From the NCBI GenBank assembly GCA_019916065.1, contig CM034240.1, positions 43,908,026 to 43,972,025 of the forward strand: a stretch of 64,000 nucleotides of DNA, written 5' to 3'. The translations under genes were made by a program, and so were the position numbers. The DNA comes from Vitellaria paradoxa. Its lineage: Eukaryota; Streptophyta; Magnoliopsida; Ericales; Sapotaceae. The notes beneath the pieces are model-generated. The model did not search any database. It was not told where the DNA came from and was given only the letters and a program-made list of their open reading frames with translations. Position 1 is the first letter of the stretch; each line of letters begins with the position of its first letter. Positions 25,501 through 37,500 of the stretch are shown piece after piece.

Positions 25501-28500
25501 AATGCAATGTCCCTATCATATCCTTCTCCAAGCCCTTCCCTATAAGTTTGAAATGAAAAATGAAGTATAAACTTTAAACAACAGAAGGCCATTGAGAAAA
25601 TTTATGACAAAGTACTATGGTTAGAAATTTAAGTGAAACTTCAAATATCTACTTTCACCTATTCTCAGAAAGCATATCATAAGGTTCAAAAAGCAAATAA
25701 AGTAATTAACTGATACCAACCAAAAAATTCTCATTTTGTCATATTAAAACATTAACAAATCAACATGTGAAGATTTTAGCTAATTTTGAGTTCAACTCCT
25801 AATTGTGTAGATGACATGCTTTAGACAATCTATCATTCATCCTTATGTACATTAACTAGCTGAATAAAATTAGATTACATGATTGCAACAGAAAGTACAG
25901 GGATATTGTGATTCAAAAGGAAGAAAAGTCTTGCAGTACATACAAAAAAACCAGATATAATTTCTTAAAATACTGTGTCAATGAGCACAACAAATTAGCA
26001 AACCCAAAATTCACTTGAACACAATAATTCCCACTAATAAATACATAAGTGATTGCTACAGATAAGCAGCAGATTCACATGTCTGAAATCCATCCGATCA
26101 ACTATTTATAAATTCAAATCCCCTATAGAGGAGGTGAAAGCTGATTTGTTGTGTGCTTCTTGGTGATCACCAGATACACACTTCAAGACCTGGCACATCC
26201 ACACAAAAGTACACAGACACAAAAGCACCAATATGACATAACTTTATTCAGAAAAAGGGAAAGGACAGGACCATGAAAAACACCAACAGTGTCCTACTGA
26301 AAGATTTAACTAGCCCAACTTATAAGAAACATCCATCTCCATTTGCCTTGAATCATCTGGCATCGACATTACATGGCATTGCATCAAAAAATTTGCGTAA
26401 ACATCAAATTTTAGTCAATTACAACTTCTCTAGTGTCCAGTTTGATTTCATTCAAGGATGCTTGAAGGAGATAATTATGGGCTGCCACGCATCAAAATTG
26501 ATACAGTGCCCCCTCCACCCCACAGGGGCCCAACCAACTATACATGTGTGATAAAAATAAACTTTTCATTCTGTGTATAGGCATCTCTATCCCTTAAAAA
26601 GTCCTTCTATTTCTTTCTTAATATCAACCAAAATAAACAAAAAATAGCTAATCATCAAGCCTTTCTCTTGCGCAAGCAAAAGGCTTATGACTCGACCAAG
26701 AAGATAGCAGCTCTTTATGACCTTAGGAAAAACCCACATCACCATGAGCAGTGAATACAAATATGATCAATGGATTCCTCATAGCCTTTACATTGACAGC
26801 GCCTATTTAACTAACACCTGGCTTTCAAACGTGGATTTCAATGGTAAGAATGCTCCCATAAACAGCACACCAAACAAAAAATGTCACTTTAGTGTAACAC
26901 ACATTTTTAGTAGTTCTTCCTACAGAAGATCCATTTCTCTCTTCAATAGGACTTTATAATAAAATTTCACCTCAAAGCCACATTTCTTTGCTGATAGCCA
27001 CTTAAGAACATCGTTGTCTTATACTCTCTTGATGAATTGTAACAACTCAATAAAAGAACCTAACGTCTCTAACTCCCAGTCAAACAAATATCTTCTTAGT
27101 GTGACATTCCACACCATATTCTGGCCACGAAAGACAAACAATCTTCCGCAGAAGCTTCCCTGTATACTGCCAAAATAAAGATGTCAGCAAAAAAAAGCCC
27201 TTAAGCTCTCCATCAGGACTCCATCTAAAATTCCAAATACTAATCCTGTCACCCCAATGGACCTACCCACGTGCCACATGATATGTTCTCTGAACCCTAT
27301 CCACGCATTGGAATACCTATCCACAAGTTTACTTCTTGTTTCCCAATTGTAATTGAAAACCCCCCTGATCCCCAAAAAAAGCCAACTTTGCAAGTGACGA
27401 GTCCTAGGCTGTGTTACTCGGACTCGGCACTTTCGGTAGTAGTACCTGTGTCGACACGACACGAGTTGGGTGCTGGTACGAGATCTGTGTCCGCCACTGC
27501 ATTTGTATCTAGAACACGGTTGTGCTTCGCCTGGAACGAGTTGGTTTTTTATTCCGCCATTATTGAGTAGAGCAAAGCTTGGAAGATGTTCAGTATCAAA
27601 TGGAGAAGATGAGCTATTGATGTTTTAATTTAAAACTCACTGATTACATAAACATTAACTTAACTTCAAACTTTTGTCTTCTCTGTACATACAAGTCACA
27701 ATCCCGAGCAAGAAAAATTTATTACACTAATATGACTTTTGTTCTCCCATTTGTGTATTAAATATAGAAAGAGTCACATAGACTTTTGCTCTCCCAAGTA
27801 TTAGATATATATAGAGAGAGTCCTAGACTACACCAAACTAGCCTAATAAATTATTATAATTATTTTAATATTTTTTTCTTGAAAAAATTCATCTGAATTT
27901 CATGTAGCTATGATTTATGGTTAATATTAATATATACAAGTTGTACGAATGATTTAATAATTATGATAATGAAGGAATTCTTTTTTTAAAAAAATAAAAA
28001 CGACCTCTCATAACAAAGGAATAAAAATAATTTATTTACTTTCTCTTTCATTTATTATGTAAAAATTAATAATTTATTTATTTATGTTAATGAGAAACTA
28101 ATCTATTTATCTCTATTTAGATATACAATAATCTTAGTTGTACTTTCTAGATAAGCCTTATTTTTAAACTTTTATGTTTTTACATACACTTGAAGATGTA
28201 ATTTCTTTTTTTTTTTATGTCATATACCCATACCCATATCTACAATTTGGACACTTTTTTAACCGAGTTCTCGTATCCTAAAATATAGATATTAGGCGAA
28301 TCTGACATCCGGATACATACCCAAGTTTGACTCTAAGTAACATAGGTCCTAGGGTTAGATATGTAGTTCTATAATTGTCAAGGTAAGTCAAGCTCCATAA
28401 TTTGACTTAACCCCGACCCCACCGTGCTTTTCAAACCTACAGTAACTACAATAAATAGCTTGCCAAAACTGTCCAAAATAAATGTGAAGTTCTATAATTT

Positions 28501-31500
28501 TGAAGGTTATTATTATAAATAATCAAATCAGCATAAATTAACTTTTGCCCTAAATCTTTGCGTAAGGCTTCACCTTCCACCCCTTCTCTCAAGCCCACTT
28601 CAGCCAAATAAATAGTTCCCCAAACCCATCTTGGTGGTGGATAAAGACCATGATGCACTAAGCATATGAAAGAAAGAGCAAAACCAATATGAAGGATAAT
28701 AATCTAGATTTAACTATAACAATAGCTTAATTTCCCACACTCTATCCCACAGAAAATGATAGATAGATAACAAGAATTTTATTCATCGAAGTCTGTCCCA
28801 AATGCTTACAAAGGCTCCTATTTATAGGCTTTCTGCAGCCCTAAAACATTCAAAATGACAGCCTTTTCGACTCCTAAATAATCTGGCAGATTCTTATACT
28901 TCCAATATCTTAAACTCCCCCCCCCCCCCCAACACAAAAAAAAAAAAAAAAGACTTCTAATCTTACAAAAGACAGACTCTTAGACTTCCAAAAAGAAAAA
29001 CTTTTTTAAGTGTAACGAATAATCTGATCTGCATCAGTCAACCACACAAAAAGGGTGATCTACTGCTATGAATTGCGTATTTGTAAAGTTTTTCTATAAA
29101 ATATAACAATTTAAAAAATTATTACCCTTCCAAAAATTTTCAAAATAAAAAACTGAAAAGCACTCAAAGTTAAATTTCTTAATCAGAAATAAAATGGAAT
29201 CACAAGAATATAAATAATGGCATTTCCAACATGAGGATAGAATATGGAGAAAAACAAATACTGTGTAAAACATGAATTGATGGAACCATGCTCTTCAAAA
29301 GCAACTTTAAAGTGAAGTTGACAGATCAACAAATATGCGGGAAGCATAAAAATACAGACTTACGCGTACTTTCGGCATCCTTTAGAAAATTTTGAAGTTT
29401 TCTCTCTCAATGCCTCGGCAGTTTCTTCCAAAACTTGGATCTATTCAGCAAATAACAAACTCAAATCATAAGTAAACATATAGCAAATGTATCTATTAGC
29501 AAAATAATAGATACTTTCATGCTACATTTGAAGTGAAGAAATATGCATGGATCTTGTTTATTCATTATAGTCTATTTACATTACACTTTCCATTGAACTA
29601 TATGTGAAGTTTTGTATCCATGTAGGCCCTCAATTTCACACATTCAATAAAAATCATTTCACTCCTAGAGTCAGTTGCAATAGTCAAAGCATCCTTCTAT
29701 TAGCTTCTTATTTTGTCCTGGACAATGCTACCGCCAAATTTTAACTAATAAATTAAATTTTGCATTTGTCTTATGTTGCCAGTTGCCAATCACCCATTAC
29801 ATATCCAAATTTACTCGTACATAACAAAATTGTGAGGATTGTAAACCTTGGCTAGCAGTAAAACTTTCCTTAAGCCTAAAAAGAAAAGGATGCAAGATCA
29901 TTTATACTGGTTAGAACATCTTCACTTCCACCAAACATAAATCCAAAAATTATTATCTAGAATTGGATAAAAAACAAAGGCATAAATTAAAAAGTAGTGA
30001 TTTCAATAATTCTCGAAGTGACTTATAATTAAAGAATCTCAACATTAGCCATGGCACAAAAAAAAAAAAAAAAAGGTGCAGAAAGCTCACTGACTTTGTT
30101 GTATATGTGTTTGCATAGATATTTTTTTATTTCTCTGCTAGCTAAGTAACAAGATATAGGAAGCGTAAATTTATAGCATAAACAAACCGTGAAGAAGAAA
30201 CTGGCCAAATTTCAGTGTGTTGCTTACAATATGTTCTATCATTATCACATGCAAATATAGATTTATGGATTTCAAACTTGAAATGAAAGCTTGCTACATA
30301 TCCAAGTTCCTTAATCATTAACATGATTCTGGCTATAAGCTACTACACTTAGTGGCTCTTGTAGTTTGAACTTTAACCATCACATGAAACCAAACTTATG
30401 GCTTTTGTTATAACATTTCGTGTAATACTTAGCTCGTATTTTCTTGAAACAGCTTCTACGATTAGATTTTTTTTTTTCATTTCAAGAAGATATGCCAAGA
30501 TGAGAGGAACATGCTAATAAACAATACGTTGGGTGAGGAGGGGGGGGGGGAATGCTAATAAAATGAATGTAGCTAATATGAGAATGTAAAAGTAGATAGG
30601 TAAAAGAGAAAATATAGGATTAGGAATGATCGGATCTGTGAGATGGTAGAGGTAATAGTACCAATTCAAGATAAATTGAGGGAAAACAAATTAAAATGAT
30701 GTAGTAATATGTAACGGAGATTGGTAGATGCACCAATTAGGAGGAGTGATAGCATCTAAATGATGGGTAACATGAGGGGGTGGAGTAGACCAAAATTAAC
30801 GCAGTTACACAGGTAGAAATAATGAAGAAATATATGGTTCAATGTGGTTTAACAAAGTTAATGACCCTTAACCAAGCAGAATGAGGAAGAAAGATTTGTA
30901 TGACTGAGTACACCATGAATACTACACTATTCCTTTGCATTTTACTAGTTTTTAACACTCATTACTTCTTTAATTATATACTTTCAAGTCAATTTGGTAA
31001 CAAGAGTTTGTTTGTTTGAATTTCAAGAATCTATGGATAAATAGAGTTTTTGAAGATTCAAAGATGAGTTTTAAAGCAGGGAGGTGTTAAGAAGTATCCC
31101 GAGAAGAACAAAAGGGTATTTTGGAGGCTCAAAGAGACAATTATCGAATGAAGGAAGATGATGGAGTTAAGGAAAGATCACTATAAGTGGAAAAAAAGCA
31201 AAGAAGTCCAAAGACCCTGCTGGGTTCTTCGAATCCTAGTCAAATGATCTAGGGTAACTATGATGACACAATGATCTGGAAAAAGTCTAAGTCTGATGTG
31301 TTCAATGTAAGATCCTTCTACAATGTCTTGAAAGGAGATGAGGTTGATACTTTTCCATGGAATAAGATCTGGAAATCTGCGGCCCCTACTAGAGCTATTT
31401 TCTTTGCTTGGTGTGCAGCTCATGAAAAAATCCTCACTATAGATAACCTCAAACTTCGAGGTTATTCTATGGTAAATCGTTGCTCCTTATGCAAATGTAG

Positions 31501-34500
31501 TGAAGAAACTATAGCTCACTTATTCATGCACTGCTCTTGGACTATTGAAATCTGGTACTCCGTGCTATCATGCTTCGGTGTTCACTTATGCCATACTAAT
31601 GATCTCAGAAGTTTTCTCTTATCCTGGTGGGGGCAACCTTTAGCAAAGCATAAAAAGAAAGTTTGGAACCTAGTTCCACTTTGCCAAATGTGGTCAGTTT
31701 GGAAAGAGCACAAAAGAAAGGTCTTTGAAGCCAAGGAAAGTAACGTGGAAAGAGTCAAAAGCTTATTTTTTAATTGTTTATTTACATGGGTCAATGTTGG
31801 TAAAGAGGTCGAACTTTCTTCCGTAATGCACTTCATAGATTCTTTAGGAAAAGCAGGAAAATAGTTTGTATTTGGTCTTGTTTGTGATGGCATCTTCTGG
31901 ATGCTGTTCACAACATTTCTATCAATAAAAGCTTTACTTATCTTTTCAAAAAAAAAAAAAAAAAAAAGAAATGGAAGAGAGTTGATTTTTAGATCTGATA
32001 CTATTCGAACCCTATTTGAATGCGACACCGGTTGAAGTTCTAAAATTTTGGTTTTAGTTTGGGGATAGTATGGTCTTTGTATTGGGAACGAGACTTAATG
32101 TATATAAGGTCATTTTATGATCTATTGAGGGAAACTTCTACATATGAGACCATAGATACATTTCTTAGTATAGAGAGAGAGAGAAAGAGAGTACTTTCAT
32201 GTTTGGTGGCCTAGAAAATACTTTTAATTTTCCTTTGTAAACCTTTGATTTTCAATATGTAGATATGAATTTCCTTTCTACAATGAGTGTGTATCCTCTT
32301 TCTTGGCCTCAAATCAAGGACAGTGGTTGACACGTGGTTCTTCAAGGTAAAGTTAAATTTTCTGATTTCTTTATTGGATGAATTGTTAGAAAAACGTAAA
32401 GGACAAATATGGAGGAAGTGATATATATCATTTAACTAAGCATGCCTTTATATAGGCTTACAAAAAACAACCATAGAATACTAATGGTTAAAAACCATAA
32501 ATGTCACCAAATGCACATAACTTCTAAAATAAAGAAAACTCCCAAATTAACTCACACATAATTCCCTATAACTCAAAAAGCCACTACCGGTTATACACAT
32601 CAAACCACAACCGGTTACACAAAAACCAAAAGCCACACATTAATACAAACTAAATGCCACAAATAAAGTTTAATAATAAAAACCTTTTATTTTCTCAACA
32701 CCCCCCCTTAAACTTGATTTGTTACACCAAGTAAACTCCTCATTTTGATGAAAGTCTCCAACTTGAGGGGCTTCGTGAAAATGTCCGCCGCTTGGTCTTG
32801 TGACTTGATATATTTGAGTTCCACTTCTTTCTTCGTAACGCAATCCCGAATGTAGTGAAATCGGGTATCGATGTGCTTGCTCCTCCCATGAAACACCGGA
32901 TTTTTGGCTAAGGCAATGGCCGATTTGTTATCAATAAAAATCTCCATTGGACCTTCCATTTGAAACTTCAACTCCTTCACTAAGTTTCTTAGCCAAATTG
33001 CATGACATACACATGAAGTTGCCGCGACGTACTCCGCCTTGCATGTTGATAATGTGACTATGGGTTGCTTTTTTGACATCCATGTGAACGCCGTTTCACC
33101 AATAAAAAATACAAACCCCGTAGTGCTCTTCCAATCATCCAAGTCACTACTCCAATCACTATCACAATAACCAACAACATCAAAATTGCTAGAAGAGACA
33201 TAGGAAAGACCATACCCAATCGTCCCTTTGATGTAGCGAAGTATCCTCTTTGCCATTTTGAAATGCGTTGTTGTCGGCTCCTCCATAAATCGACTAATGA
33301 TTCCAACCGAATAAAGAATATCCGGTCTTGTGCATGTCAAGTATCTCAAACTTCCAACCAAGCTTTTGAAAAGTGTAGAATCTACCTTCTCTCCTCCATC
33401 TTGCTTGGTGATTTTGACTCCACATTCCATCAGTGTTCCAACCGGATTAGCATCATCCATGTTAAACCTTTTGAGCACTTCTTTAGCATAGCCCTCTTGG
33501 GATATAAAAATCCCATCTTCACCTTGTTTGACCTCGATCCCAAGATAGTAACTCATGAGACTAATGTCCGTCATTTCAAACTCCTTTGCCATCTCCCTTT
33601 TGAACTCATCAAACATGCTAGGATCGTTTCCGGTAAATACTAAATCATCAACGTATAAACAAATGATTAGTATGTTTTCACCTTGCATTTTGATGTAGAG
33701 GGCATACTCATAAGGACACTTCATATACTTCTTCTCTTGAAAGTACTTGTCAATCTTCGAATTCCATGCTCTCGGTGCTTGCTTCAAACCGTAAAGAGCC
33801 TTCTTCAATCGAAGCACTTTGTCTTCTTTACCCTTGACTTCATAACCCAACGGTTGCTCCACATAGACCTCCTCCTCAAGAATTCCGTTCAAGAATGCCG
33901 ATTTGACATCCATTTGATGTATCTTCCAATGATTATGGGTTGCCAAAGCAATAATCAAACGAATAGTTTCAAGGTGAACAACGGGGGCAAATACCTCATC
34001 ATAGTCGATGCCATGTTGTTGACTATACCCTTTCACAACTAGTCTCGCCATGTGCCTCTCAACATCGCCATTGGCATTTTTCTTTGTCTTGTATACCCAC
34101 TTTACTCCGATTAATTTGTGCCCTTTTGGAAGCTTGGTCAACTCCCATGTGTCGTTTTTCTCTATCGCTCGAATTTCTTCATCCATTGCATCCTTCCATT
34201 TTTTGTTTGCAATGGCTTCTTGGAAACTAATGGGCTCACAATCACCAAAAAGACAATAGAGAATTATGTCATTTTGATTTTCATTTACCTCATTAAGTTC
34301 CCGTAGACTTCGGGTTCCTCTTAGGCCAATTTCGTTCTCCGAATCACTGGAAAATGCTTCTGTTCCGCTGGACAATGCATTGCATGACGCTGAGCCTTCA
34401 GATGACGACTGATCGGTCGACTGGGGTGACGCTGAAATGGGCAAAACTTCACTTATTTCGTCCCTGGTTGGCTCGTTTTCATCGTCTTCTTCAAAGTATG

Positions 34501-37500
34501 GAAGGAAATCATACTCCTCCTCCTGTATATTCCAATCCCAAGAGACTTCCTCATCAAAAACAACATCACGACTAATAATTACCTTCCCATTCAAAGGATT
34601 GTAGAGGCGATAACCCTTTGAACTTGCGTCATACCCGATGAAGACGAGTTTCTCGCTTCGATCATCGAGCTTGGTCCTTTTTTCCTCCGACACATGAGCA
34701 TATGCAATACTCCCAAACACCTTGAAGTGACCAATTCTGGGCTTTCTTCCGTTCCATGCTTCTTGAGGCGTCTTAACAAGCACACTTTTGGTTGGTGCTC
34801 GGTTTGTCAAATAGACCGCACAAGCTACGGCCTCCGCCCAAAATTCCCTCGGCATCTTCTTCGTCTTCAGCATGCTTCTTGCCATGTTCAAGATTGTCCG
34901 ATTCTTCCCCTCCGCCACGCCATTTTGTTGCGGTGTCCTTGGCACCGTTAACGAACGTCGAATGCCTTTTTCATCACAAAACTGTTTGAACTCATTTGAT
35001 GTGAATTCACCACCTCGATCGGTTCTCATAGCCTTGATCGTAAGGTTGCTTTCATTCTTCACACGCACCTTAAATCTCTTGAAGATTTCAAATACTTCCG
35101 ATTTTTCCTTCAAAAAGTACACCCATGTTTTTCTAGAAAAATCATCAATAAAGAGAAGGAAGTATTTACTTTTACCATGAGACTCCGGTTTGATCACTCC
35201 ACACACATCGGCATGGATGAGTTCTAGAGGCTTCTTGGCTCTTGTCATAGACTCCTTCGGAAAACTACTTCGATGATGTTTTCCGAGTAAGCACCCTTCA
35301 CACACTTGGTTCGGCTTGTGAATGTGCGGTAAACCCCGCACCATCTTCTTTTTCGACAAGTCTTCTAGACTCCCAAAATTGAGGTGCCCGAACCGTAGAT
35401 GCCATAGCCAAGAGGGATCCTCATAACACGTCTTCAAGCATTTCGGAACATCATTACATACATTCAAAGGAAACATTCGGTTTTTGGTCATGGAGACTTT
35501 AGCAACAAGTCTCTCATGATTATCTCTCAAATACAAACAATTGTTTTTCATTTGAACTTCAAAACCTTTCTCTAACAATTGTCCTACACTCAATATATTG
35601 TTTTTTACATTGGGAATGTAATAAACATTTGTGATATATTGATGTTCTCCATTTTTTAACCGAATGAGAATTTTACGTATTCCTTTGATGGCGGCCAAAG
35701 AATTGTCTCCAAAGGCAATATTACCTTTCGCCATCTCGTTCAACTCCGCAAACATCTCGCGGTTCCCACACATGTGATTCGAGGCTCCGGTGTCAAGATA
35801 CCACATGCTATCTTGACTCTCTTCTTCTCCCTTTGAAACCATGAATAAGGTCCCGTTCTCCTCCGCATAATTGGACTGCCCTTGATGGGCGTTGGATGTG
35901 CTGGCGGTTGACCGGTTCTGATGCTTCCGGTCAATAGGCTCTGTTTGGAATGAGTAACACTCATTCGCATAATGTCCATATTTATTACAATTATAACATT
36001 TTACCTGAGATTTATCTCTCCTGGACCTTCCACCACGTCTTCCACGACCTCGGCCTCCTTTTCCTCTTGAAGATTCACACGAGTTTTGAGAAACGTCGGT
36101 GTTGGCTTCACCTCTTCCACCATGGCCTCGACCACCGCGACCTCTTCCACGTCCATGACCGTTCTTCTCCTTGAGTTTGAGTTGGAGAAGTTGTTCAATG
36201 GTCTCCGTTTGCTCCATCTTCCTTTTCTTTTTCTCCTCGTAGGCTTGCAACGAGTCTATAAATTGTTCAATCGTCATGTTCTCGAGATCCTTCGTCTCCT
36301 CAATTGTCGTGGTGATGATCTCGAACTTAGTGTTTAGGCTCCGTAGAACCTTCTCCATGACACGAACATCGACGATTTCTTCACCGTTCCGTCTCAATTG
36401 GTTGACAACGGTCATTACTTTTGTGTGATATTCCGCTATCACCTCCGTCTCCTTCATCTGTAACGATTCAAACTCACCACGTAAAGTTTGCAACCGTACC
36501 TTTTTCACACGATCAGCTCCTCTATGAGTCGATTGGAGCTTATCCCACGCCACCTTTGACGTCTCAGCATTGGCGATGGTCTCGAACGTGTCTTCGTCCA
36601 CCAATTGGTACAAGATATAGAGGGCCTTCTTGTCCTTCTTTCTTGTCTCCTTTAACGCATCTCTTTGCGCTTGATCGGCTCCAGCTTCCGCCTCTTGGAA
36701 ACCGTTCTCCACGATCTCCCACACGTCTTGTGCTCCTAGTAACGCCTTCATCTTGATGCTCCAATTGTCGTAGTTGAGCTTGGTAAGTATCGGTAGTTGA
36801 AGCGGACCCATTCCTCCACCGTTGACCATTTTTCTCTCGGTTTTTTCTGCACGCTCTGATACCACTCTGTTAGAAAAACGTAAAGACAAATATGGAGAAA
36901 GTGATATATATCATTTAACTAAGCATGCCTTTATATAGGCTTACAAAAAACAACCATAGAATACTAATGGTTAAAAACCATAAATGTCACCAAATGCACA
37001 TAACTTCTAAAACAAAGAAAACTCCCAAATTAACTCACACATAATTCCCTATAACTCAAAAAGCCACTACCGGTTATACACATCAAACCACAACCGGTTA
37101 CACAAAAACCAAAAGCCGCACATTAATACAAACTAAATGCCACAAATAAATTTTAATAATAAAAACCTTTTATTTTCTCAACATGAATGATTACTTATGG
37201 TTTAGCTCCATTACAAATCACTAAGTGATGTTGTAAGATTGAACATTAGTATGTATGATTCATAATAGATTGTATGTCGGTTGCTTAGTTTAGAGTTCTC
37301 ATGCACAACCTTATGGGTTTTATATCAGAATTGCCAAATTTAGAACTCTCATGCATTCTACATGAATCATGCACACCATATGTTAGATTTTATGACTTAT
37401 TCATGTTGAATTGAATTTCAACAACTAAACTCGGTCAATCTTCATTCTAAATGAGTTGTTTAATGCTAAATTCTCCGATCTATTACTTTGCACATTGGTT

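Larger units (their letters stand above)
25540..29363 (-). other. Intron 2 of the ARF-GAP gene
   Basis: 3,824 bp. Contains an L1 LINE relic (about 26,450-27,150), an inverted-repeat DNA transposon (27,409-28,345) and an LTR-like stretch (about 28,690-29,040: TATTTATAGG box near 28,830, then a C-run and an A-run at 28,918-28,952). 25,560-26,450 is AT-rich with no gene seen. Confidence 0.65.
32384..37183 (-). mobile_element. Full-length Ty1-copia LTR retrotransposon
   Basis: A complete 4,800-bp element: LTRs at 36,868-37,183 (5') and 32,384-32,700 (3'), both TG...CA; target duplication TGAAT on each side (32,379-32,383 and 37,184-37,188); an initiator-Met tRNA primer site (AGTGGTATCAGAGC) next to the 5' LTR at 36,854-36,867; and a purine tract (AAGGGGGGG on the minus strand, 32,701-32,709) next to the 3' LTR. 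The LTRs differ by four substitutions and one single-base gap, so insertion was recent. The short LTRs and compact size fit a plant copia lineage such as Ale or Ivana; the lineage is not determined. Confidence 0.97.

Noticed and set aside
33263..36764. Plus-strand and alternative minus-strand open frames within the copia element
   Set aside because: They overlap the uninterrupted Gag-Pol frame in other phases and match no family.
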